The notes beneath the pieces were generated by a model, which was not told the origin of the DNA, did no database searches, and saw nothing but the letters and a program-made list of their open reading frames with translations. Shown here piece after piece: positions 1 through 7,708 of a stretch of DNA of 9,079 nt (its first letter is position 1; every line of letters starts with the position of its first letter). Source of the stretch: Paracoccaceae bacterium (lineage in GTDB: Bacteria > Pseudomonadota > Alphaproteobacteria > Rhodobacterales > Rhodobacteraceae); the NCBI GenBank assembly GCA_003545125.1, contig DQCI01000031.1:1-9079 (forward strand), in the 5' to 3' direction. A program made the position numbers and the translations under genes.

Positions 1-3000
1 CCGGATCGTCCTGGTAGCCGTTGCCGTTGTGATCCTCGAACACCTTCCCGATCACGTCCGCGCAGTCGAAGATCGCTTCCGGCAGGATCCGCACGTCTGC
101 CGTTTCCGGGCCCACCAGCACGTCGCCGGTCCCCGGGTCGATGACCGAGACGGTATTGGTATGGGTGCCCGAGCGCGCGCCGTTCAGCACCCGCGCGTCG
201 ATCTCGACCACCACGGAGCCGTTGGCAGGCAGAAGAACCCCCGCCAAGGTGATCCGGAGCCCCTTGATGTCGACGGCGACCGACACCCCGTCGAGCGTGG
301 CGCTGTCGGGATCGGCCAGGAAGTGGCCCGGCAGGGTGTCGACGATGTCGACCGGGCCGACGACGAAGGAATTGTCGTTGGTCACGGTGATCCTATAGGG
401 CACCGTCTGGCCGCGCTCGACGATATCATCGGGCGTGGTCTTGGTGAGCGTGAGCCCGTTCGAGGTGATCGCCGCCTGGAAGAGGTAGAGCGTCGGGTCG
501 TCCTCGGTGTTGCCGTCGGCGTCGATCCCGTTGTCGGAGACATCGCTGATCGGCTCGGGCGTGCCTGGCACGCCGGGCACGAAGACCGGCAGCGCCTCGG
601 CGAGGACCGAGTTCTCGACGCCGCCGGAGTTGATCGCCTGGAGATCGACCGTGAAGGAGGCCGAATAGGTGGCGATCTCGTCGATCTCGAGGTCGCCCTC
701 CGGCGAGCCCTGGTCGGCGCTCACGAAGTCGGGCCCGGCGGTCAGTGTGAGCGGGTCGCCGTTCAGATCGAGCAGCGTGTCGGTCACGCGGACGTTTTCC
801 AGCGGGGTGTTGCCGGTGTTTTCGACGGTGATCTCGTACACGATCCGGTCGCCCACGCCTTCGCGCCCGTCGCCGTTCACATCGACGAAGCTTTGCGTCT
901 TGGTCGCCTCGATGCCGGGCAGGGCGGCCTGGACCACGGTCTCGATGGTGCTGTCGCAGAGCGTCGGGATGGCGATGGAGCAGATCTCGTATTCGACCGT
1001 GTGCTCGCCCGCCGGGTAGCCCGGATCGAGGGTGATGAGCCCGGTGGTCGGGTCCAGGGTGACACCCAGATCGGCCGCAATGACGGTGATGGTGACGTTG
1101 TCGAGCGTGGCCGGGCCGTTGTTGAGCAGGTCCGAGGCCAGCATCGAGGTGGTGGTGCCGCCGTCGCCCTCGAAGGGCGGAAAGACTTCGGGGATCGCCT
1201 CGATCGAGCCGACCTGCACGGTTTCGCTGTCGCTGTCGGTCACTTCTTCGCCCGGGTTCGGGCCCCAGGTGCCGACCACCTGCGCGTCGTTGATGACTTC
1301 GTTGGCGAGCACGTCTGCGAGGGTGACGGTGTATTCGGCCGTGTAGGTGGTGGTGTCGACGTCCCCCGGGTTCATCACCGGGATCGGCCCGCCGGACACC
1401 ACCACGCCGGGCAGCAGGTCGGTGACGGTGACGTTGGTCAGGATCAAGTTGCCCGAGTTGGTCACGGTGAAGCTGTAGGGGATCACGTCGCCCGGCAGCG
1501 CGCCGTTGGGAATGCCGGAGGTGTCGGCGATCTTGTCGAGGGTGATTGCGGGCGCCTGGGTGAGGTTGACCACGGTCGGATCGTCGTCGCCGTTGGTGGT
1601 GCCGCTGTCGTCGGTGACCGGGTTGTCGTCGGGATCGTTGCCCGTGACCGTCGCCTGGTTGGTGACCTGGCCGGCAGTGATGTCGGATTGTTTCAGCGCG
1701 TAGGTGGCGGTGAACGTGCCGGTGTCGATGTCGCCCGGGTCCATCGAGGCGATCGGCCCGCCGGAGAGCACGATATCGGGCAGGATGTCGGTCAGCGTCA
1801 CGCCCGTCAGCGTCACGTTGCCGGTGTTGGTCACCTCGAACGTGTAGCTGATGATGTCGCCTTCCTGCGGCGGATCCTGCAGACCGGAGGTGATCGCGGT
1901 CTTGGTCAAAGCGATGGCCGGGTCCCGGGTCAGCGGCGTCGTGAGCGGCGTGTCGTCGCCGGTGGTGGTGCCGCTGTCGTCGGTCACGTCGGTGCCGTAG
2001 GGGTCGGTGCCGGTGACCGTGGCCTGGTTGATGACCTCACCGGCGTCGATATCGACCTGGCTGATCGCGTAGGTCGCGGTAAAGGTGACGGTGTCGTTGG
2101 CGCCCGGATCGAGCGAGGCGATGGGGCCGCCCGAAAGCACGATGCCCGGCAGGATGTCGGTGAGGGTGATGTTGGTGAGCGTCACGTTGCCGGTGTTGAC
2201 CACTTCGAAGGCATAGGTGATCTCTTCGAGCACCTCCGGCGGGTTCGACAGCCCGGAGGTGTCGGAGGTCTTGATCAGCGCAATCGCGGGGGAAATACCG
2301 GGGGCCAACGGGGTCGGGTCGTTCTCGCCCGCTTCGTTGCCCTGGCCGTCGTTGTCGGCGTCCGGGTTGGTGCCGTCGTCGGACAGGTCGGTGAGCTGCG
2401 GGTTGGTCGCCGAGGTCTGGCCGGTCTCGGCGCCTTCGGCATCGACCACGGCCTGGTTCTGGTAGCCCGCGGGCACCGGTGCCACGGGTTGGACCCGGAT
2501 GGTGAAGGCGAGGTCGCAGGTGCCGGAGATGGCCAGGCCGAAGCCGGTCGCGACCACGTCGTCGCCCGCGCCGTTGAAGCCGCCGTTGGTGCCGCCGCAG
2601 CTGCCCGAGGGCGCCGACACGATGGCATAGGTGCCGTCGGCCAAGGGGTCATTCGCCGGGTCGGCGGGGGTGGCGAGTGTGCCGAACAGCGGGTTCGCGC
2701 CCGCGAGCGCGTCGGTCACTTCGACGTTGATGAGGGCTTCGAGGCTGAAGTTCTCGACCACGAGGTCGAAGGTCGCGGTGAAGGAGCCATCGGCATTGGT
2801 GGTGACCGCGCCGGAAAGATCCTTGGCGATGCCGACCCGTGCCTGCGGGTTCTCGGTGAAATCGTAATCGGTCGCGTCCGTCGCTTCGGGCAGCGCGATG
2901 GCGCTGATCACGTCGTCGCCGTTCGCAATGCCGCCCTCGCTGCCCGCTTCGTTGGCGCCGTGGGTCAGATAGGGTTCGTTGACGGCGCCGCGGGTCACCA

Positions 3001-6000
3001 CGTAGGTGCCTTCCGGCAGGAACTCGAAGATGTAGTCGCCGCTGCCGTTGGTCGTGGCGGTCTCGCTGACCGGGTTGCCGTCCACATCCGTGCCGGTGAG
3101 GGTCATGGTGATGCCCGAGATACCGCTGTCTGATCCGTTCATGTCCACGTCGGCGTTGAAGTCGCGGTAGACCGTGCCGCCGAGCGAGGAGGAGACGACC
3201 GAAACGGTGTCGTTGTCGGTGTTGTTCGAGCTATCCTGGTCGAAACTGCTGGTCGAGACCGTGGCCGTGTTGGTCCGGCTGTAGGGGTTGGCATTGGCCG
3301 CGGTAACCTGGACCGGCACCGTGATCTCGACCTGGCCGCCGTTCGAAACGGTGCCGAGGTCGCACGAGAACGAGGTCGCCCCCGCCGCGCCGGTGCAGGT
3401 GGTCGAGGTCGCGCTGCCGGCGGTGACGACCGCGCTGGGGGCGCCGGTCAGCTCCATGTTGCCCGGCAGGTTGTCGGTGACGCTCACGTTGTCGGCCTCG
3501 GCGAGGCCGGCGCCGGTGAGCACGTCGACCACGATGGTGAAGTCGAAGTTTTCGAGCAGCGCGACGTTCGCGCTGGAGGCGGTCTTGGTCAACGCGACAT
3601 CGGTGCGCGTGCGCAGCGTGGTGTCCTGCGAGGCGGTGTTGTTGGCCGCCAGCCTGTCCCAGCCATTGACGATCTCGTCGGAGGAGATCGAGACGTTGTT
3701 GGTCACCGTGCCCTTGGACACACCCAGGATGGTGATGGTCACGGTCTCGGTATCGCCGGCCTCGATCACGTCCCAGGAGCATTCCAGCGTGCCGCCGAAG
3801 CTGCCGACGCCGGGCACCGTGCCGCAGGTGCCGCCGCCCGAGACGGTGTGGCTCTGGTAGCTCACGAGGCTTGCCGGCAGGCTGTCGGTCATCACCACGT
3901 TTTCCGAGGCCGAAGGCCCGCTGTTGCGCACGGTAACCGTGTAGAAGGTGGTGTCGCCGACGGTCAGCGGGTCGATGTCGTCGATCTTGTTGACCAGCAG
4001 GTCGACGTCGGGCACCTCGACATCGACGTCCACGCTGTCGGAATTGTTGGTGAGGTCGATCTCGACCGTGTCGGTGGTCACGTCGGCGTCGTTGGTGAGG
4101 GTCGTGCCCTGGGTGGCGTTGGTCGGACGCACCACGATGGTCACGCTGCGCTGGCCGCCGTTGGAGATGTCGCCCATGTCACAGGTCACGGTGTCGCCAG
4201 CACCGGTCACGTCGCCGTTGTTGAGCGCGGTGGTGCAGCTCGCCCCGGCGCCCGAGGCCGAGATGAAGGTGACACCGGCCGGCAACGTATCGACGATTTC
4301 GACGTTGTCGGCCTGGCTGAGCCCGTTGTTGAGGTTCTGCGCGGCGACCACATAGGTGAGGTTCTGACCGGCCTCGACCGGATCGGGCGTCGCGGTCTTG
4401 ACCACGGTCACGTCGGCGCGCGCCTCCAGCGTGTAGCTGGCGCTGGCGGCATTGTTGGTGAAGTCCGGGTCCGGCGTGGTCCGGGAGATCGCGTCGAAGG
4501 TGTTCGAATAACCGCCGCCGTTGCCGCCGGGGCGGATCTGCACGGTGATGACCGGGCAATTGCCACCCGTGGTACAGACCGGCAGTGTGTCGATGGTGCA
4601 GTCGAGCTGGCGTGCGGAGGAGCCCGACGCGCTGTCGGGGCAGCTGATGCCGGTGGCGTTGCCGGTGGCGATGCTCGCGGAGATGAAACCCTGCCCGGTC
4701 GCGCCGGAGCCGGAATTGATCAGGTTGGCCAGCAGGTCGTCAACCTCGACGTTCAACGCGGTGTTCGGCCCGGCGTTGGTAATCTCCAGCGTGTAAGTGA
4801 GGATCTCGCCGGCGACGACGGGGTCGGGGTTTGCGGTCTTCAGGGTGCCGACGTCGGCCGCATTGGGGCCGGTCGCGGAGGTCACGTCATAGCTGGTGGC
4901 GTTGTTGCTCAGATCGTCGGTTTCCGGGATGTTGGCGTCGGGCGAGCTGACGGCCAAGGCGTTCGAGAGCGTGCCGGCGCCGGTTACGGTGGTGTTGAGG
5001 GTCACCGAGGGGGTCGTCGCGTTGGCCCCGAGCGGCGAGGCTTCGAGATAGACGCGGCTACAGGTGACCGTGAGCGGGCCGGCCCCGGTGGTGGGCGCGC
5101 AACTCCAGCCGTTTGCGGAGATGCCGTCGAGCGTGAGGCCGGCGGGGATGGTGTCGACCATCACCACCGTGCCCCAGAAGTCGGCATTGCCGATATTCGA
5201 GGTCGAGATCGCGTAATTGTAGCTGTTGCCGACAACCACGAGCCGCGGAATGGGACCGGACTTGTTGGCGCGCAGGTCCACCACCGGATCGGTGATCGTG
5301 GCGCCGCCGTCACTGTCGGTGTTGTTGGTCGGATCCTGATCGACGGGGCTGGTGTTGGTGATGGTCGCGGTATTGGTGGCGCTGCCGGAGCTGACCACGT
5401 CGGTGACGATCACGACCGAGCCGATGTCCGTCCCGCTACCGGCGCCAACCGGGTTGGGACGGGTACAATTCACGTCCTGGCCGACGGTGGTGCAGACCCA
5501 GCCGCCGGAGGTGTTGACGGCGGTGATGGCGTAATTGCCCGGCACCGTGTCCGACAGCGACAACCCACTTGGGGCGTCGCCGGTGTAGGAGGTGTCGAGC
5601 GTGAAGGTCACGCTGTCGCCGACCAGCAGGCTGCCGCCCGGCGCGCGGCTCTTGTCGATGGCGACATCGGTGCCTGCGGTGATGGTGACGGTGCCGGTAT
5701 CGGTGTCGTTGGTGGCGATCGGGTCGGATGGATCCTGACCGATCACGCTGGCCGACGCGGTGATGTCGGAGCCGCTGACGGCCGCGACCTGGCCGGTGAA
5801 TGTGCGACTGACCGAGGCACCCGGCGCGATCACGCCGGGAATGGTGCATTCCCAGGTGCCGGCATTGTTCGAACATCCGGCCGGCGGCACCATGTTGATG
5901 ATGCCTGCGGGCGCGGGGAAGGACAGGGTGAAGCCGTTGGACGCGTTCGGCCCGTTGTTGGTCGCCTCCCAGACGAAATCGACCAGCCCGCCCGCCGGCG

Positions 6001-6556
6001 CCGTGGCGTCGAGCGTCAGATCGAGGCCGATATCGGCCCCGGCGGTGATCGTCGTCGTTTCATCGTCGTCGTTGTTGTTGACCTCGGTTTCCACGCCCAC
6101 CGGAATGGAGGCGTCGACCGTGATCGCGCCCTGCGCAGCGGCGCTGACCTGGACAATCTGGGTGACTTGCTCGAGCGGGTCGAGCTCGGGCACGTCGCAG
6201 GTCATGGTCAGCGGTCCCGCCCCCGTCGTGGGGGCGCAATTGCTGAGATCGCCGCTGGTGCCGACGAACGAAGCGCCCGCTGGGATGTTGAAATCCATCG
6301 TGGTCACGGCGGCGGGGGCGGGGCCGAACCCGTTGTTGTCGATCGCGACCCGGTAGTCGATCGTGCCGCCGGCGGCGGTCGGGTCGAAACCGGTGTCTTC
6401 GACCGAGATCAGCCAATCGACGTCCTGCGCCTGCGCCGCGCCCGGGCTTGCCACGAGACTGATCAGGATTGCCGCCGTCGCGACCGCCAAACGGGCCGCA
6501 CCATACCTCACCCGCCGGACGGACTCCGCCCGGCACCCAAAACTCACACTCAACAT
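1..6556 (-). CDS. Giant exported DUF11 / SdrD_B-like repeat protein, N-terminal 2185 residues (C-terminus beyond left edge)
   Basis: One minus-strand frame stays open from ATG 6556-6554 to the left edge. I spot-checked it at 5461, 4441, 3661, 3121, 2341, 1201 and 2-70 and found the same register throughout. The start gives a bacterial signal peptide: Arg-rich n-region (residues 9-22), hydrophobic core about 22-38, and a probable cut after AQA (residue 43). The Shine-Dalgarno (AGG-CGG near -13) is weak, so the start is likely but not certain. Mature protein in order: eight DUF11-type repeats (44-1115), often opening with (A/T)DV..K and ending in NN-D-rich turns; SdrD_B-like domain (1125-1188; GGTVYRDFNAD, then LPEGTYVV); a further module with a Cys pair; an Asp-rich linker ending ENDPTPL (about 1390-1418); three tandem DUF7507-like units (about 1423-1783); more DUF11-like modules; and a second SdrD_B-like start (VIGKVFEDHNGNGYQDD) at the edge. 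The architecture fits a secreted or outer-surface structural or adhesive protein. No enzymatic motif is seen and the function is unknown. The anchoring or export signal, if any, lies outside the window. Confidence 0.93.
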   Translation of the reverse strand, partial: MLSVSFGCRAESVRRVRYGAARLAVATAAILISLVASPGAAQAQDVDWLISVEDTGFDPTAAGGTIDYRVAIDNNGFGPAPAAVTTMDFNIPAGASFVGTSGDLSNCAPTTGAGPLTMTCDVPELDPLEQVTQIVQVSAAAQGAITVDASIPVGVETEVNNNDDDETTTITAGADIGLDLTLDATAPAGGLVDFVWEATNNGPNASNGFTLSFPAPAGIINMVPPAGCSNNAGTWECTIPGVIAPGASVSRTFTGQVAAVSGSDITASASVIGQDPSDPIATNDTDTGTVTITAGTDVAIDKSRAPGGSLLVGDSVTFTLDTSYTGDAPSGLSLSDTVPGNYAITAVNTSGGWVCTTVGQDVNCTRPNPVGAGSGTDIGSVVIVTDVVSSGSATNTATITNTSPVDQDPTNNTDSDGGATITDPVVDLRANKSGPIPRLVVVGNSYNYAISTSNIGNADFWGTVVMVDTIPAGLTLDGISANGWSCAPTTGAGPLTVTCSRVYLEASPLGANATTPSVTLNTTVTGAGTLSNALAVSSPDANIPETDDLSNNATSYDVTSATGPNAADVGTLKTANPDPVVAGEILTYTLEITNAGPNTALNVEVDDLLANLINSGSGATGQGFISASIATGNATGISCPDSASGSSARQLDCTIDTLPVCTTGGNCPVITVQIRPGGNGGGYSNTFDAISRTTPDPDFTNNAASASYTLEARADVTVVKTATPDPVEAGQNLTYVVAAQNLNNGLSQADNVEIVDTLPAGVTFISASGAGASCTTALNNGDVTGAGDTVTCDMGDISNGGQRSVTIVVRPTNATQGTTLTNDADVTTDTVEIDLTNNSDSVDVDVEVPDVDLLVNKIDDIDPLTVGDTTFYTVTVRNSGPSASENVVMTDSLPASLVSYQSHTVSGGGTCGTVPGVGSFGGTLECSWDVIEAGDTETVTITILGVSKGTVTNNVSISSDEIVNGWDRLAANNTASQDTTLRTRTDVALTKTASSANVALLENFDFTIVVDVLTGAGLAEADNVSVTDNLPGNMELTGAPSAVVTAGSATSTTCTGAAGATSFSCDLGTVSNGGQVEITVPVQVTAANANPYSRTNTATVSTSSFDQDSSNNTDNDTVSVVSSSLGGTVYRDFNADVDMNGSDSGISGITMTLTGTDVDGNPVSETATTNGSGDYIFEFLPEGTYVVTRGAVNEPYLTHGANEAGSEGGIANGDDVISAIALPEATDATDYDFTENPQARVGIAKDLSGAVTTNADGSFTATFDLVVENFSLEALINVEVTDALAGANPLFGTLATPADPANDPLADGTYAIVSAPSGSCGGTNGGFNGAGDDVVATGFGLAISGTCDLAFTIRVQPVAPVPAGYQNQAVVDAEGAETGQTSATNPQLTDLSDDGTNPDADNDGQGNEAGENDPTPLAPGISPAIALIKTSDTSGLSNPPEVLEEITYAFEVVNTGNVTLTNITLTDILPGIVLSGGPIASLDPGANDTVTFTATYAISQVDIDAGEVINQATVTGTDPYGTDVTDDSGTTTGDDTPLTTPLTRDPAIALTKTAITSGLQDPPQEGDIISYTFEVTNTGNVTLTGVTLTDILPDIVLSGGPIASMDPGDIDTGTFTATYALKQSDITAGQVTNQATVTGNDPDDNPVTDDSGTTNGDDDPTVVNLTQAPAITLDKIADTSGIPNGALPGDVIPYSFTVTNSGNLILTNVTVTDLLPGVVVSGGPIPVMNPGDVDTTTYTAEYTVTLADVLANEVINDAQVVGTWGPNPGEEVTDSDSETVQVGSIEAIPEVFPPFEGDGGTTTSMLASDLLNNGPATLDNVTITVIAADLGVTLDPTTGLITLDPGYPAGEHTVEYEICSIAIPTLCDSTIETVVQAALPGIEATKTQSFVDVNGDGREGVGDRIVYEITVENTGNTPLENVRVTDTLLDLNGDPLTLTAGPDFVSADQGSPEGDLEIDEIATYSASFTVDLQAINSGGVENSVLAEALPVFVPGVPGTPEPISDVSDNGIDADGNTEDDPTLYLFQAAITSNGLTLTKTTPDDIVERGQTVPYRITVTNDNSFVVGPVDIVDTLPGHFLADPDSATLDGVSVAVDIKGLRITLAGVLLPANGSVVVEIDARVLNGARSGTHTNTVSVIDPGTGDVLVGPETADVRILPEAIFDCADVIGKVFEDHNGNGYQDDP
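1210..2290 (-). repeat. Three tandem DUF7507-like units (~120 residues) in the giant protein
   Basis: Units cover roughly residues 1423-1545, 1546-1668 and 1670-1783. Each has SG(L/I), then Y.F.V.N(T/S)GN..LT.(I/V)T(L/V)TD(I/L)LP, then V(L/V)SGGPI, then .DPG or .NPG, then T..A.Y, then (V/I)N.A.V.G, then VTD(D/S)S. The first two are closest and share DNA words such as the one at 1595-1615 and 1964-1984, offset by 369 nt (123 codons). The third is more diverged. The units contain no cysteine. Confidence 0.8.
2990..3186 (-). other. SdrD_B-like domain within the giant protein
   Basis: Residues about 1125-1188 start LGGTVYRDFNADVDMNGSDSG and close with GSGDYIFEFLPEGTYVVTRG, both cut here to their diagnostic parts. 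This is the typical SdrD_B/CNA-B-like pattern: G.V(Y/F).D.N..G, an acidic calcium-type loop, GI.G(I/V), then G.Y.F..L..G.Y.V. In known surface proteins such domains act as stalk spacers. Here the domain separates the Cys-paired DUF11 array from the Cys-free tandem units. Confidence 0.8.
3206..6427 (-). repeat. Eight diverged DUF11-type protein repeats, each with one cysteine pair
   Basis: Repeats begin near residues 44, 174, 295, 424, 566, 713, 849 and 984, about 120-150 residues each. The recurring pattern is (A/T)DV.L.K.......GD...Y...V.N.G...A..V...D.LP.G, then a Cys pair, then a closing A.V....D....NN..D segment. Repeats 1 and 4 share almost the same stretch around the cysteines (CAPTTGAGPLT.TC). 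Elsewhere the repeats are well diverged, so this is an old array rather than a recent DNA-level duplication. Confidence 0.8.
6428..6556 (-). other. Signal peptide of the giant repeat protein
   Basis: Residues 1-43 hold several arginines (R9, R13, R14, R17, R22), then a hydrophobic stretch LAVATAAILISLVAS, then GAAQA with small residues at -3 and -1, followed by QDVDW. This is a standard Sec-type type I signal peptide. There is no lipobox cysteine at the cut and no clear twin-arginine (S/T)RRxFLK motif, although an RR pair is present. An in-frame GTG at residue 16 would still leave a usable, shorter signal peptide. Confidence 0.8.
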
Positions 6557-6579
6557 CGCAATACCGCCTGTATTGTTCG

Positions 6580-6608
6580 CGCCGCTGTTTTTCCGCGGCG
6601 TTTCTTTT
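6580..6608 (+). other. Hairpin with T-run in the leader of the repeat-protein gene
   Basis: CGCCGC (6580-6585) and GCGGCG (6595-6600) form a 6-bp perfect stem with a 9-nt loop. On the plus strand it is followed by TTTCTTTT, so it looks like a weak intrinsic terminator for transcripts moving rightward, antisense to the repeat-protein gene. In the mRNA of that gene the same stem lies about 24 nt before the start codon and could affect translation. The stem is short and GC-rich, so chance is a real possibility. Confidence 0.35.
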
Positions 6609-6877
6609 GTCCACACTTTGAATTGATTGCGGCGTGATGTTCAACAAAAAAGTTCATGAAAGTCAGGTCGCGAATCAAGCGTGGCCATCGAGTCGCGGCC
6701 AAAACGAGGGTGCGCGACGCCTTGGGTTGATCGTAAGCTATTGATTGCCAGATGATAAGTGTGTCACCGGTAAAGGTTCTCCGAGGCTTTCCGCCCTGGT
6801 CCGATCCGGCGTGCGTCGCGGCAGCAGTGCCCGGTTGGACTTGCTTTCGTTTCTCGGGTGATCGACAAAAGCGCCTG

Positions 6878-6906
6878 CCGGGTGGCACCCGGGCCCGTTG
6901 TTTTTT
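6878..6906 (+). terminator. Intrinsic-terminator-like hairpin just before the hpaH ribosome binding site (possible attenuator)
   Basis: CCGGGT (6878-6883), a GGC loop and ACCCGG (6887-6892) form a perfect 6-bp stem. A T-rich run TTGTTTTTT ends at 6906, after a 5-nt gap from the stem. Only the plus direction has a T-run. No plus-strand gene lies upstream that would need a terminator, and hpaH starts 20 nt downstream. CGGGTG at 6855-6860 is an exact complement of CACCCG at 6886-6891, so a competing stem is possible. Confidence 0.5.
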
Positions 6907-6911
6907 ACCCT

Positions 6912-6916
6912 GGGAG
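6912..6916 (+). promoter_or_regulatory. Ribosome binding site of hpaH
   Basis: GGGAG lies 9 nt upstream of ATG 6926. It decides the start in favour of 6926 over the in-frame ATG at 6752, which would add 58 residues unlike the family and would carry the ORF through the terminator-like hairpin. Confidence 0.7.
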
Positions 6917-6925
6917 ACCCTGCCG

Positions 6926-7708
6926 ATGCTCACCGACATCCAGCGCCGCGAGGCCGTCGCCGCGCTGCTCGACAGCCACCGCACCAAGGTCCAGGGCCAA
7001 CGCCCGTCCGAACGGTTCCCCGGGATCGCGATCGAGGACAGCTACGCGATCTCGTCGATGGTCGCCGAGGAATTCGTCGCTCGCGGCGACAGGATCGTCG
7101 GCCACAAGATCGGGCTCACGTCGAAGGCGATGCAAGCGGCCTCGCAGATCGACGAGCCGGACTACGGCTACCTGTTCAAGTCACAGGTGCTGAACGACGG
7201 CGCGGTGGTCAACCACGCCGATTTCTGCGTGCCGCGGGTCGAACCGGAGCTGACCTTCGTGCTGAAAGAGCCGTTGAAGGGGCCGGATGTGGGCCTCGTC
7301 GACGTCCTGCGTGCGACCGAATACGTGATCCCGTCGATCGAGATCATCGACGCCCGGGTGACCGATCCCCGCAAGATCTTCGACACGGTCGCCGACAATG
7401 GCGCCGGGGCCGGGATCGTCCTTGGCGGCCGTCCGGTGAAACCCGACGCGGTCGATCTGCGTCGGGTCGGGGCCGCATTCTATCGCAATTCCGGGATCGA
7501 GGAGACCGGGCTGGCCGCCGGCGTGCTCGGCCACCCGGCCATGGCCATCGCCTGGCTCGCCAACAAGCTCGCGTCGTTCGACGTGACGCTTCAGCCCGGC
7601 CACCTGCTGCTGTCGGGGTCGTTCACCCGGCCGGTCTGGGCCGACCGGGGCGATACCTTGCATGCGGATTTCGGCGAGCTTGGCGGGGTCGCGGTGACGT
7701 TCGTCTGA
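6926..7708 (+). CDS. hpaH: 2-oxohept-4-ene-1,7-dioate hydratase (HpaH/HpcG family)
   Basis: This 260-residue protein hydrates 2-oxohept-4-ene-1,7-dioate to 4-hydroxy-2-oxoheptane-1,7-dioate in the cytoplasm. That is the step before the HpaI aldolase in homoprotocatechuate (4-hydroxyphenylacetate) degradation. Family hallmarks run along the whole length: [13 protein letters not shown] (59-71), EPDYG (77-81), VPRVEPEL (102-109), [12 protein letters not shown] (133-144), [11 protein letters not shown] (148-158), LGGRPVKPD (166-174), [15 protein letters not shown] (191-205) and GSFTRPV (231-237). K61 and the acidic residues E106, E108 and E139 match the lysine and Mg2+-ligand positions known for the family, so it should be active. 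It is close in length to E. coli HpaH (267 aa), lacking a short insert after IIDAR. The start is set by GGGAG and by family length. No hpa partner is adjacent and the next gene is convergent, so it is probably transcribed alone. A related 2-hydroxypentadienoate hydratase or oxalocrotonate decarboxylase is less likely given the near-complete motif match to HpaH. Confidence 0.92.
   Translation: MLTDIQRREAVAALLDSHRTKVQGQRPSERFPGIAIEDSYAISSMVAEEFVARGDRIVGHKIGLTSKAMQAASQIDEPDYGYLFKSQVLNDGAVVNHADFCVPRVEPELTFVLKEPLKGPDVGLVDVLRATEYVIPSIEIIDARVTDPRKIFDTVADNGAGAGIVLGGRPVKPDAVDLRRVGAAFYRNSGIEETGLAAGVLGHPAMAIAWLANKLASFDVTLQPGHLLLSGSFTRPVWADRGDTLHADFGELGGVAVTFV

Larger units (their letters stand above)
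6557..6925. promoter_or_regulatory. Divergent intergenic region between the repeat-protein gene and hpaH
   Basis: This 369-nt stretch separates two divergent starts and must hold promoters for both. The part at 6601-6760 is clearly richer in A/T than the flanking genes. Only weak sigma-70-like boxes can be picked out, for example TTGATC (6727-6732) with GATGAT (6751-6756) on the plus strand, and TTGAAC followed by TTCAAA on the minus strand near 6620-6645. I do not trust either as a mapped promoter. The two hairpins within are listed separately. No tRNA or protein gene is supported here. Confidence 0.6.

Noticed and set aside
29..3133. 1034-codon plus-strand open frame
   Set aside because: It is the exact antisense register of the repeat-protein gene. 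The translation is Gly/Arg/Val/His/Asp-rich without domains, and stops are rare there because TTA, CTA and TCA codons are avoided in this GC-rich gene.
3133..3848. Possible frameshift in the giant gene, since the antisense open frame breaks here
   Set aside because: Codon-by-codon reading at 3121-3240 and 3661-3720 shows the minus frame continuous and domain-like (repeat 8 into the SdrD_B-like domain).
3848..6637. 929-codon plus-strand open frame, superficially Gly/Asp-rich like RTX repeats
   Set aside because: Same antisense register. The Gly-Asp runs are complements of Val/Ala/Pro/Thr codons, with no true GGxGxDxxx nonapeptide periodicity.
6060..6647. 195-codon minus-strand frame starting upstream of the repeat-protein ATG
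   Set aside because: It is in another frame (+1 relative to the real gene) and gives Arg/Gly-rich low-complexity sequence with no signal peptide.
6622..6748. ATTGATTGC occurring twice (6622-6630 and 6740-6748) in the intergenic region
   Set aside because: A single 9-base match in A/T-richer DNA. No further extension or symmetry suggests a binding site.
6752..6925. 58-residue N-terminal extension of hpaH from ATG 6752
   Set aside because: No ribosome binding site, no similarity to the family, and it reads through the terminator-like hairpin. ATG 6926 has GGGAG and gives the family length.
6550..6987. 145-codon minus-strand frame across the intergenic region and hpaH start
   Set aside because: No domain, no ribosome binding site, and it overlaps the start of hpaH and the hairpins.
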